64,000 nucleotides of DNA. Origin: Pseudonocardia endophytica (GTDB lineage Bacteria; Actinomycetota; Actinomycetes; Mycobacteriales; Pseudonocardiaceae). Below are positions 7,342 to 15,249 of the stretch, piece by piece (the first letter of the stretch is position 1; each line of letters opens with the position of its first letter). The position numbers and the translations under genes are program-made. Under the pieces are notes generated by a model. It made no database searches and was not told the origin of the DNA. It saw nothing but the letters and a program-made list of their open reading frames with translations. The stretch covers positions 3,100,001-3,164,000 of the forward strand of contig NZ_SMFZ01000002.1 of assembly GCF_004339565.1 (NCBI RefSeq), written 5' to 3'.

Positions 7342-7898
7342 CGACGCCGGTCCAGGTGATCGACACCGACCTCGACTCCGCCGTCGAGCTGGACCGGGTC
7401 GCCGAGCTCGTCCGGAGCGTGCCGGACTACCCGCAGCCCGGCGTGCTGTTCCGCGACATCACCCCGGTGCTCGCCGACGGCGAGGCGTTCGCGACCGTGG
7501 CCACCGAGATCGCCGCCCGGACCGGCGAGGCCGACGTGGTCGTCGGCGTGGAGGCGCGCGGGTTCCTGCTCGGCGCGGCCGTCGCGCTCGTCGCGGGCGT
7601 CGGCACGGTACCGGTGCGCAAGGCCGGGAAGCTGCCCGCCGTCGCGGCCAGCCGCACCTACGACCTCGAGTACGGGACGGCGACGCTCGAGCTGCCCGCC
7701 GGCGTCGTCGAACCGGGAACGCGCGTCTACGTCGTCGACGACGTGCTGGCCACCGGCGGCACGGCGGCCGCGGCCTGCGCGCTGCTCACCGACGCGGGCG
7801 CCGAGATCGTCGGGTTCGGCACGCTCCTGGAGCTGACCGCGCTCGACGGGCGGGCGAAGCTGGACGGTGTGCGGGTCGACGCGCTGCTGAGCGGCTGA
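7338..7898 (+). CDS. apt: Adenine phosphoribosyltransferase
   Basis: Apt converts adenine and PRPP to AMP plus pyrophosphate (purine salvage). Starting at GTG 7338, inside the secF stop (GTGA), gives 186 residues. The PRPP-binding loop is VYVVDDVLATGGTAAAA (with the DD acidic pair), and FRDITPVLAD and GVEARGFLLGAAVA are further family landmarks. About 15 N-terminal residues precede the usual start of the fold. Apt sits immediately before rel in many actinobacteria, linking purine nucleotide supply with (p)ppGpp metabolism. Confidence 0.94.
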   Translation: MTTPVQVIDTDLDSAVELDRVAELVRSVPDYPQPGVLFRDITPVLADGEAFATVATEIAARTGEADVVVGVEARGFLLGAAVALVAGVGTVPVRKAGKLPAVAASRTYDLEYGTATLELPAGVVEPGTRVYVVDDVLATGGTAAAACALLTDAGAEIVGFGTLLELTALDGRAKLDGVRVDALLSG

Positions 7899-7967
7899 GG
7901 GCAGACCACCCGGCGCGGACGGGCACCCGGACGCGGCCGGGTCTCGGCGTCGCGGCGGTCCGGGGAC

Positions 7968-7973
7968 TACTCT
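7968..7973 (+). promoter_or_regulatory. Candidate -10 element for rel
   Basis: TACTCT, with a predicted transcription start near 7980. This gives a ~35-base leader that contains a GGAG sequence (8004-8007) properly spaced from the GTG at 8015. Confidence 0.45.
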
Positions 7974-8014
7974 GGAGCGATGAGCTCGTGGTCCACCCCG
8001 CACGGAGCGGCCTG

Positions 8015-10339
8015 GTGACCGATCTCGACCAGGGGCAGACCCAGGAGACCGGCGGCAGCGCCGCCGACGAGCCCGCCCGGCCGTCGGCCACCCGGCGGGT
8101 GCGGGCCCGGATCGCCCGGCGGATGACGCCGCAGCGGGTCGCGATCGTCAAGCCGGTCCTGGAGCCGCTGGCCGCGGTGCACCGCTCGCTGCACCCCAAG
8201 GCCGACCTCATGCTGCTCCAGCGCGCCTACGACGTCGCGGAGCTCAAGCACGAGGGCCAGACCCGCAAGTCCGGTGACCCCTACATCACGCATCCACTGT
8301 CCGTCGCGACGATCCTCGCCGAGCTCGGCATGGACACGACGACGCTGGTCGCGGCGCTGCTGCACGACACCGTCGAGGACACCGACTACTCGCTGGAGCG
8401 CCTGCGCGCGGAGTTCGGGGACGAGGTCGCGCACCTGGTCGACGGCGTGACCAAGCTGGACAAGGTCGAGTTCGGCACGGCCGCCGAGGCGGAGACGATC
8501 CGCAAGATGGTCGTCGCGATGGCCCGGGACCCACGGGTGCTGGTGATCAAGCTGTCGGACCGGCTGCACAACATGCGCACGATGCGCTTCCTGCGCCCGG
8601 AGAAGCAGGTCAAGAAGGCGAACGAGACGCTGGAGGTGTTCGCCCCACTCGCGCACCGGCTCGGCATGGCCACCGTGAAGCTGGAGCTCGAGGACCTGTC
8701 GTTCGCGATCCTGCAGCCGAAGAAGTACCAGGAGATCGTGCGGCTGGTCGCCGACCGGGCGCCGTCGCGGGACACCTACCTGCGCCAGGTGATCGACGAG
8801 GTGACGCTGCAGCTGGACTCGGCGCGGATCCCGGCGACCGTCGAGGGCAGGCCGAAGCACTACTACTCGATCTATCGCAAGATGATCGTCAAGGGCCGCG
8901 ACTTCGACGACATCCACGACCTCGTCGGCGTCCGGGTGCTCGTCGACGAGGTGCGCGACTGCTACGCCGCGATCGGCATGGTGCACGCGCTGTGGCAGCC
9001 GATGCCCGGCCGGTTCAAGGACTACATCGCCCAGCCGCGCTTCGGCGTCTACCAGTCGCTGCACACGACCGTGATCGGCCCGGACGGCAAGCCGCTCGAG
9101 GTGCAGATCCGGACCCGGTCGATGCACCGCACCGCCGAGTACGGCATCGCAGCGCACTGGCGCTACAAGGAGGTGCGTGCGGCCGCAGGCAAGGAGGTCG
9201 AGGTCGAGGAGATGGCGTGGATGCGCCAGCTGCTCGACTGGCAGCGCGAGGCCGCCGACCCCGGCGAGTTCCTCGACTCGCTGCGCTTCGACCTGGCCGC
9301 GCGCGAGATCTTCGTGTTCACGCCGAAGGGCGACGTGGTCACGCTGCCGACCGGATCGACCCCGATCGACCTGGCCTACGCCGTGCACACCGAGGTCGGG
9401 CACCGGTGCATCGGCTCGCGGGTCAACGGCAAACTCGTCGCGCTCGAACGGCAGCTGTCCTCCGGCGACGTGGTGGAGATCTTCACGTCGAAGGCCACCG
9501 ACGCCGGGCCGAGCCGGGACTGGCTGCAGATCGCGAAGTCCCCGCGGGCCAAGGCGAAGATCAAGCAGTGGTTCGCCAAGGAGCGCCGCGAGGAGGCCGT
9601 CGAGGAGGGCAAGGAGGCGATCACGCGGGAGGCCCGCCGGACCGGCATGCCGATCCAGCGCCTGGTCTCCGCGGACGCCATGTCCACGCTGGCCAAGGAG
9701 ATGCACTACCCGGACGTCTCCGCGCTCTACGCCGCCGTCGGCGAGCACCAGGCCAGCGCCCAGCACGTCGTGCAGCGGCTGGTCGCGTGGTTCGGCGGCG
9801 AGGAGGACGCGGAGGAGGAGCTCGCCGAGCGGGCCACCCCGTCGACGGTCCGGCCACGGCGCACGGGTGGGAACGCGGGCGTCGTGGTGCTGGCGGAGGA
9901 CGGCGAGACGGTCGGCGACCTCTACGTGAAGCTCGCCCGCTGCTGCACCCCGGTACCCGGCGACGAGATCCTCGGGTTCGTCACCCGCGGAGGCGGGATC
10001 AGCGTGCACCGCACGGACTGCACGAACGCGGGTGACCTGACCACCCGCAACGAGCGGCTCGTCGACGTGGCGTGGTCGGTGTCGCCGGAGTCGGTGTTCC
10101 TGGTCGCGATCCAGGTCGAGGCGCTGGACCGGCACCGGCTGCTCTCCGACGTGACGAAGGTGCTGGCCGACGAGAAGGTCAACATCCTGTCGGCCTCCAC
10201 GACGACGTCGAAGGACCGGGTCGCGGTGTCCCGCTTCTCGTTCGAGATGGGCGACCCGAAGCACCTCGGCCACCTGCTGCAGGCCGTCCGCAACATCGAG
10301 GGCGTCTACGACGTGTACCGGGTGACGAGCGCGACCTGA
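8015..10339 (+). CDS. rel: Bifunctional (p)ppGpp synthetase/hydrolase Rel
   Basis: Rel makes and breaks the stringent-response alarmones. The 774-residue protein has, in order, the HD hydrolase domain (HPLSVATILAELGMDTTTLVAALLHDTVEDT, residues ~94-130), the synthetase domain (GRDFDDIHDLVGVRVL and RFKDYIAQPRFGVYQSLHT), the TGS domain (EIFVFTPKGDVVTLPTGSTP), a conserved cysteine region (CCTPVPGDEI) and a C-terminal ACT domain ending VEGVYDVYRVTSA-like. Both enzymatic halves keep their key motifs, so it should be bifunctional. GTG 8015 was chosen because GGAG lies 7 bases upstream; GTG 7988 would add 9 residues. It closely resembles the mycobacterial RelA/Rel sequence as I remember it. Confidence 0.96.
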   Translation: MTDLDQGQTQETGGSAADEPARPSATRRVRARIARRMTPQRVAIVKPVLEPLAAVHRSLHPKADLMLLQRAYDVAELKHEGQTRKSGDPYITHPLSVATILAELGMDTTTLVAALLHDTVEDTDYSLERLRAEFGDEVAHLVDGVTKLDKVEFGTAAEAETIRKMVVAMARDPRVLVIKLSDRLHNMRTMRFLRPEKQVKKANETLEVFAPLAHRLGMATVKLELEDLSFAILQPKKYQEIVRLVADRAPSRDTYLRQVIDEVTLQLDSARIPATVEGRPKHYYSIYRKMIVKGRDFDDIHDLVGVRVLVDEVRDCYAAIGMVHALWQPMPGRFKDYIAQPRFGVYQSLHTTVIGPDGKPLEVQIRTRSMHRTAEYGIAAHWRYKEVRAAAGKEVEVEEMAWMRQLLDWQREAADPGEFLDSLRFDLAAREIFVFTPKGDVVTLPTGSTPIDLAYAVHTEVGHRCIGSRVNGKLVALERQLSSGDVVEIFTSKATDAGPSRDWLQIAKSPRAKAKIKQWFAKERREEAVEEGKEAITREARRTGMPIQRLVSADAMSTLAKEMHYPDVSALYAAVGEHQASAQHVVQRLVAWFGGEEDAEEELAERATPSTVRPRRTGGNAGVVVLAEDGETVGDLYVKLARCCTPVPGDEILGFVTRGGGISVHRTDCTNAGDLTTRNERLVDVAWSVSPESVFLVAIQVEALDRHRLLSDVTKVLADEKVNILSASTTTSKDRVAVSRFSFEMGDPKHLGHLLQAVRNIEGVYDVYRVTSAT

Positions 10340-10360
10340 TCGTCGCGCAGACTGGGGCGC

Positions 10361-12382
10361 ATGAGCGCTCCCGAACCGGCCGACCCGCACATCTGGCTCG
10401 AGGACGTCACCGGTGACGACGCGCTGGCCTGGGTGCGCGAGCGCAACGACGAGAGCCTGCCGTCGCTGACCGGGCACGCGGAGTTCGCCGAGGTCCGCGA
10501 CGGGCTGCGCGCGGTCCTGGACTCCACCGACCGGATCCCGTACGTCCGGCGCCGGGGTGAGCTGCTCTACAACTACTGGCAGGACGCCGACCACCCGAAG
10601 GGCCTCTGGCGTCGCACCACCCTGGACTCCTACCGCACCGCCGCTCCGGACTGGGAGATCCTGATCGACCTCGACGCGCTCGCCGCGGCCGAGGACGAGA
10701 ACTGGGTCTGGGCCGGCGGGGCGGTGCTGTTCCCGGACTACGAGCGGGCGCTGGTGCAGCTGTCCCGCGGCGGTGCGGACGCGACCGTCGTCCGCGAGTT
10801 CGATCTCCCGACGAAGGAGTTCGTGACCGACGGGTTCGTGCTGCCCGAGGCGAAGCACCGGCTGTCCTGGATCGACCGGGACACCGTGTTCGTCGGCACC
10901 GATCTGGGGGAGGGCTCGCTCACCACGTCCGGCTACCCGCGGGTGATCCGGCGCTGGTCACGCGGCACGGCGGTGGCCGACGCGCCGGTCGTGTTCGAGG
11001 CCGAGCCGACGGACGTCGCCGCGTTCGCCGCGCACGACAGCACGCCGGGGTACGAGCGCGACATCGTCGGACGCAGCCCGGACTTCCACACCAGCGAGCG
11101 TCACGTGCTGCGACCGGACGGCTCGCGGGTGTTCGTCGACGTCCCGGCGGACGCGGCGGCCGACCTGGAACGGGAGTGGCTGCTCGTGCGGCCGCGCTCG
11201 GACTGGACGCTCGGGCCGACCGTCCACCCGGCCGGGTCGCTCGTCGTGTTCGACCTGGAGGACTACCTCGCCGGCGGGCGCGACGGGCGGGTGCTGTTCA
11301 CGCCGACGGCGCACCGCTCGCTGTCCGGGTGGGACTGGACGCGCCACCACCTCGTGCTGTCCGTCATGGACGACGTCGTCACGCACCTCGAGGTGCTCAC
11401 CCCCGCGGACGGCTGGGCGTCGCGCGAGCTGCCGGCCGGTCCGGCGTTCTCCTCGCCGGGAATCATGGACGCGGACCCGCGGCTCGACGACGTGTACCTG
11501 CTCGACGTGGACGGCTACACGCTGCCGTCCACGCTGATGCGCGGTGACCTCGCCGATCCGGACGCGCCGCTGGAGACGCTCCGCCAGGCCCCGACGTTCT
11601 TCGACGCGTCCGGCGTGGCCGTCCGGCAGTTCTTCGCCACCTCCGACGACGGGACGCAGGTGCCGTACTTCGTGGTCGGCGCTCCGGACGCGACCGGGCC
11701 GGTGCTGATGACCGGCTACGGCGGCTTCGAGATCTCGTTGACGCCGGGGTACAGCGGGCTGATCGGCCGCGGGTGGCTGGAGCGCGGCGGGACCTACGTG
11801 GTGGCGAACATCCGTGGCGGCGGCGAGTACGGGCCGTCGTGGCACACGTCGGCGCTGCTGGAGAACCGGCACCGGGCCTACGAGGACTTCGCTGCCGTCG
11901 CACGCGACCTCGTCGCGCGCGGGATCACCACCCGCGAGCGGCTCGCGATCCACGGCGGCAGCAACGGCGGGCTGCTGATGGGCGTGATGCTCACCCGCTA
12001 CCCGGAGCTGTTCGGCGCGATCGTGATCATGGTGCCGCTGCTGGACATGCGCCGCTTCCACCTGCTGCTGGCCGGCGCGTCCTGGATGGCCGAGTACGGC
12101 GACCCGGACTCGTCGGACTGGGAGTTCATCGGCGGGTACTCGCCGTACCAGCACGTCAGCGCCGGCGCCGACTACCCGCCGGTGCTGGTCACGACGTCCA
12201 CCCGGGACGACCGTGTGCACCCCGGGCACGCCCGCAAGATGGTCGCCCGGCTGCGCGAGCAGGGCCACCGCGTGGAGTACTACGAGAACATCGAGGGCGG
12301 GCACGGCGGCGCCGCGGACAACGCCCAGCGCGCGTTCCAGTGGGCGCTGGTGTTCGAGTTCTGCCGGTCGCGCCTGGGGTGA
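10361..12382 (+). CDS. Prolyl oligopeptidase family serine peptidase (S9)
   Basis: This 673-residue protein is a cytosolic-type S9 peptidase that would cleave short proline-containing peptides. The N-terminus is typical (ADPHIWLEDVTGDDALAWVRERN), the middle is a beta-propeller region, and the C-terminal alpha/beta hydrolase domain carries the nucleophile motif IHGGSNGGLLMG (S534), the acid in TRDDRVHPGHARKM (D616/D617) and the histidine in EGGHGGAAD (H648). ANIRGGGEYGPSWH is another family hallmark. No signal peptide is seen. Its TGA directly abuts the reversed stop of the cyclophilin gene, so the two genes converge with no gap. Confidence 0.92.
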   Translation: MSAPEPADPHIWLEDVTGDDALAWVRERNDESLPSLTGHAEFAEVRDGLRAVLDSTDRIPYVRRRGELLYNYWQDADHPKGLWRRTTLDSYRTAAPDWEILIDLDALAAAEDENWVWAGGAVLFPDYERALVQLSRGGADATVVREFDLPTKEFVTDGFVLPEAKHRLSWIDRDTVFVGTDLGEGSLTTSGYPRVIRRWSRGTAVADAPVVFEAEPTDVAAFAAHDSTPGYERDIVGRSPDFHTSERHVLRPDGSRVFVDVPADAAADLEREWLLVRPRSDWTLGPTVHPAGSLVVFDLEDYLAGGRDGRVLFTPTAHRSLSGWDWTRHHLVLSVMDDVVTHLEVLTPADGWASRELPAGPAFSSPGIMDADPRLDDVYLLDVDGYTLPSTLMRGDLADPDAPLETLRQAPTFFDASGVAVRQFFATSDDGTQVPYFVVGAPDATGPVLMTGYGGFEISLTPGYSGLIGRGWLERGGTYVVANIRGGGEYGPSWHTSALLENRHRAYEDFAAVARDLVARGITTRERLAIHGGSNGGLLMGVMLTRYPELFGAIVIMVPLLDMRRFHLLLAGASWMAEYGDPDSSDWEFIGGYSPYQHVSAGADYPPVLVTTSTRDDRVHPGHARKMVARLREQGHRVEYYENIEGGHGGAADNAQRAFQWALVFEFCRSRLG

Positions 12383-13186
12383 TCAGGACGCGGTCGCGGT
12401 CCTGATCTGCACCGGGGTCGCGGGCGCGCCGTCGTCCCCGCCGCCACCGACGCCCGCCTTGCCGATGTCGGTCAGCGTGGACAGGCCCTCCGGGCCGATC
12501 GAGCCGAACACCGTGTACTGCGGCGGCAGCTCGGCGTCCCCGTAGATCATGAAGAACTGGCTGCCGTTCGTGTTCGGGCCGGAGTTCGCCATGGCCAGCA
12601 GGCCGCGGCCGTACTTCAGGCCGGGGAACACCTCGTCGTCGAACTTGTAGCCGGGGCCGCCCGAACCGGAGCCGGTCGGGTCGCCGCACTGCAGCACCTG
12701 AAGGCCCTGGCCGGTGGTGATGCGGTGGCAGGTCGTGTCGTTGTAGAAGCCCTTCTGGGCCAGGTTCACGAAGCTGTTCACGGTGCACGGGGCGAGCGAG
12801 CGGTCCAGCGTCATGTCGATCGGACCGGCGCTCGTGTCCAGGTTCGCCGCGACCGTGCCGTTCGTGCTGACCGGTCCGTTCGCGGGCGGGCTGACCGGCT
12901 TCGCGGCGGCCTCCGCGGCCGGGTAGGTGCAGTCGACCGACGCCGGCAGCGCCTGCGGGCGCTTCGGAAGCGGCGCGGTCGCCACGCCGGACGTGTCCGG
13001 GCCGAGCTGCTCGGGCGCCGTCGCGTAGAGGTAGACGCCGACGCCCGCGGCGATCACGACGACGACCGTGACGATCGATGCGATGGTCGTGTTGCGCTTG
13101 CGCCTGCGGAGCTGCTCCTCGCGCCGCTTCTGCTGGTTGGCCAGCTTGCGCTTCGCCGCGTCCCGGCGCATCTGGTTGGTCGCCAC
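12383..13186 (-). CDS. Membrane-anchored cyclophilin-type peptidyl-prolyl isomerase
   Basis: A 267-residue protein with a short basic coiled N-terminus (VATNQMRRDAAKRKLANQQKRR), one membrane anchor (TIASIVTVVVVIAAGVGVYLY), a Pro/Ala linker and a cyclophilin domain facing outward. The domain retains FYNDTTCHRITTGQGLQVLQCGDPTGSGSGGPGYKFDDE and ANSGPNTNGSQFF. It probably assists folding of exported proteins. GTG 13186 is favoured over the ATG at 13264 because TACCCT lies 7 bases upstream of it on the minus strand (leaderless start) and the protein then starts like its relatives. The gene is divergent from hisS. Confidence 0.9.
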   Translation of the reverse strand: MATNQMRRDAAKRKLANQQKRREEQLRRRKRNTTIASIVTVVVVIAAGVGVYLYATAPEQLGPDTSGVATAPLPKRPQALPASVDCTYPAAEAAAKPVSPPANGPVSTNGTVAANLDTSAGPIDMTLDRSLAPCTVNSFVNLAQKGFYNDTTCHRITTGQGLQVLQCGDPTGSGSGGPGYKFDDEVFPGLKYGRGLLAMANSGPNTNGSQFFMIYGDAELPPQYTVFGSIGPEGLSTLTDIGKAGVGGGGDDGAPATPVQIRTATAS

Positions 13187-13193
13187 GCGGCGC

Positions 13194-13199
13194 AGGGTA
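13194..13199 (-). promoter_or_regulatory. Leaderless -10 element for the cyclophilin gene
   Basis: On the minus strand TACCCT ends 7 bases before the GTG at 13186, the spacing expected when transcription starts on the start codon. Confidence 0.5.
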
Positions 13200-13265
13200 G
13201 CGATCGTTCCTGAGAATGATCCTGAGAGGTCGGATACTGGGAGGTCGGGGCCTCGGGGCGGCATC

Positions 13266-13271
13266 TAGGCT
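13266..13271 (+). promoter_or_regulatory. Leaderless -10 element for hisS
   Basis: TAGGCT lies 6 bases before the hisS ATG at 13278; no Shine-Dalgarno fits in between. Confidence 0.5.
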
Positions 13272-13277
13272 GGCGGG

Positions 13278-14588
13278 ATGAGTGCGGCGACCGACGAGCG
13301 GGCGGACAGGGCCAGGCGGCCCGATCCGCTCGCCGCCCCGAAGGGGATCCCGGAGTACCTGCCACCCGAGTCGGCCGGGTTCACCCATGTCCGGGACACG
13401 CTCGCCGCGGCCGCCGAGCGTGCCGGATACGGCTACGTCGAACTGCCGGTGTTCGAGGAGACCGCGCTCTACGCCCGCGGGGTGGGGGAGTCGACGGACG
13501 TCGTCTCCAAGGAGATGTACACGTTCGCCGACCGCGGCGAGCGCTCGGTGACCCTGCGCCCCGAGGGCACCGCGGGCGTCGTGCGGTCGGTGATCGAGCA
13601 CAACGTCGACAAGCAGGGTCTCCCGGTCAAGCTCCGCTACGCGGGGCCGTTCTTCCGTTACGAGCGGCCGCAGGCCGGGCGCTACCGGCAGCTGCAGCAG
13701 GTCGGCGTCGAGGCGATCGGTGTGGACGATCCGGCGCTGGACGCCGAGGTCATCGCCGTCGCGGACGAAGGTTTCCAGCGGCTGGGCCTGAGCGGCTACC
13801 GCCTCGAGATCACCTCCCTCGGCGACGACGAGTGCCGCCCGGCCTACCGCGCGCTGCTGCAGGAGTACCTCGCCGGACTCGACCTCGACGAGCCCACCCG
13901 CGAGCGCGCCCGTATCAACCCGCTGCGGGTGCTCGACGACAAGCGGCCCGCGGTGCGCGCGGCGATGGAGAACGCGCCGCTGCTGGTTGACCACCTGTCG
14001 TCGGCGTCCGCCGAACACCACGCCCGCGTGCTCGAGTACCTGGACGACCTGGGCGTCGCCTACACGCCGAACCCGCGGATGGTCCGGGGTCTGGACTACT
14101 ACACGAAGACGACGTTCGAGTTCGTGCACGACGGGCTCGGCTCGCAGTCCGGGATCGGCGGCGGCGGTCGCTACGACGGGCTGATGGAGACGCTGGGCGG
14201 CCCGTCGCTGTCCGGCGTGGGGTTCGGCATCGGTGTGGACCGCACGCTGATGGCCTGCGGTGTCGAGGGCGTCCGGCCCTGGTCGGAGGCGCGCGTCGAG
14301 GTGTTCGGCGTGCCGCTCGGGGACGAGGCCAAGCGGCGGCTGGTCTCGGTCGCGGCCGGGTTGCGCTCGCGCGGGGTGCGGGTGGACCTGTCCTACGGCG
14401 GCCGCGGGCTCAAGGGCGCGATGAAGTCGGCCGACCGGTCCGGTGCGCGGTTCGCGCTCGTGCTGGGGGACCGGGACATCGAGGCCGGCACCGTCGGGCT
14501 CAAGGACCTGGTGTCCGGCGAGCAGACGCCGGTCGCGCTGGACACGTGCGTCGACGAGGTGCTGGCGGCGCTCGACCGCGTCGGATGA
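13278..14588 (+). CDS. hisS: Histidine--tRNA ligase
   Basis: Class II synthetase that charges tRNA-His. The 436-residue length is standard. Motif 2 is seen as LRYAGPFFRYERPQAGRYRQLQQVGVEAIG, the histidine-binding loops as MVRGLDYYTKTTFEFVHDG and GIGGGGRYDGL, motif 3 as SGVGFGIGVDR, and the C-terminal anticodon-binding domain follows (VEVFGVPLGDEAKRRLVSVAAGLRS onward). The start is supported by the leaderless promoter just upstream. The stop codon overlaps the ATG of the next gene (ATGA). Confidence 0.96.
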   Translation: MSAATDERADRARRPDPLAAPKGIPEYLPPESAGFTHVRDTLAAAAERAGYGYVELPVFEETALYARGVGESTDVVSKEMYTFADRGERSVTLRPEGTAGVVRSVIEHNVDKQGLPVKLRYAGPFFRYERPQAGRYRQLQQVGVEAIGVDDPALDAEVIAVADEGFQRLGLSGYRLEITSLGDDECRPAYRALLQEYLAGLDLDEPTRERARINPLRVLDDKRPAVRAAMENAPLLVDHLSSASAEHHARVLEYLDDLGVAYTPNPRMVRGLDYYTKTTFEFVHDGLGSQSGIGGGGRYDGLMETLGGPSLSGVGFGIGVDRTLMACGVEGVRPWSEARVEVFGVPLGDEAKRRLVSVAAGLRSRGVRVDLSYGGRGLKGAMKSADRSGARFALVLGDRDIEAGTVGLKDLVSGEQTPVALDTCVDEVLAALDRVG

Positions 14589-15115
14589 CGGCGACCGACC
14601 GGGAGCGCTGGGACCGGCGGCACGCCGTCGTCTCCGCGCCGGTGCCGATGCCGCCCGATGCGCTGCGGGGACGTTCCGGGCTCCTGCCGGCCGGCGGCGC
14701 GGCGCTGGACCTGGCGTGCGGGTCGGGGCAGGTGGCCGTGTGGTTGGCGCTGCGCGGCTTCGCCGTCGACGCCGTCGACGTGTCACCGGTCGCGCTCCGG
14801 GGCGGTGCGGCGCTGGCCGCCGCGCACGAGGTGACGGTCCGGTGGGTGGAGTCCGACCTGGACGACGGCCTGCCCGACGGGACCTGGGACGTGATCGTCT
14901 GCCAGCGCTTCCGCGACCCGGCGCTCTACCCGGCTCTCGCGGCGGGCCTGGCTCCCGGTGGGCTGCTGGTGCTCACGGTGCTGAGCGAGGTCGGGGACGA
15001 GGGCGGCCGGTTCCGTGCGGCCCCCGGCGAACTGCTCTCCGCGTTCGACGAGCTCGAGGTCCTGCACCACGAGGAAGGGAACGGGGAGGCGACGTTGCTC
15101 GCCCGGCGGAGCTGA
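14585..15115 (+). CDS. Small class I SAM-dependent methyltransferase
   Basis: A 176-residue methyltransferase of unknown substrate. The SAM-binding motif I is ALDLACGSGQVAVWLALRG, with the acidic end of strand 2 at VDAVDVSPVAL and motif III-like GTWDVIVCQRFRD. It resembles the TehB/UbiE-like class I fold and is close to the family minimum in size. The ATG overlaps the hisS stop by 4 bp, so it is probably co-expressed with hisS; nothing here shows a functional link. A palindromic element follows before the convergent YibE/F gene. Confidence 0.75.
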   Translation: MTATDRERWDRRHAVVSAPVPMPPDALRGRSGLLPAGGAALDLACGSGQVAVWLALRGFAVDAVDVSPVALRGGAALAAAHEVTVRWVESDLDDGLPDGTWDVIVCQRFRDPALYPALAAGLAPGGLLVLTVLSEVGDEGGRFRAAPGELLSAFDELEVLHHEEGNGEATLLARRS

Positions 15116-15142
15116 CCGGCCAGGGCGCGGCCGGGCCGGCCG

Positions 15143-15204
15143 CGCCGAGATGCGGGTGAGCGGGAGTTGTCGATCTCCGCTCCCCGCTGAGCCGCATCTC
15201 GGCG
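15143..15204. repeat. Palindromic element between convergent genes
   Basis: CGCCGAGATGCGG at 15143-15155 is the perfect reverse complement of 15192-15204, and the match continues imperfectly inward (GAGCGGG with CCCGCT). It lies between two convergent genes and could serve as a two-way terminator. Confidence 0.6.
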
Positions 15205-15249
15205 GGGGTGTCGTCGCCTGCCGGTGCCGGCCTGGTCGGGCCCGAGCGC

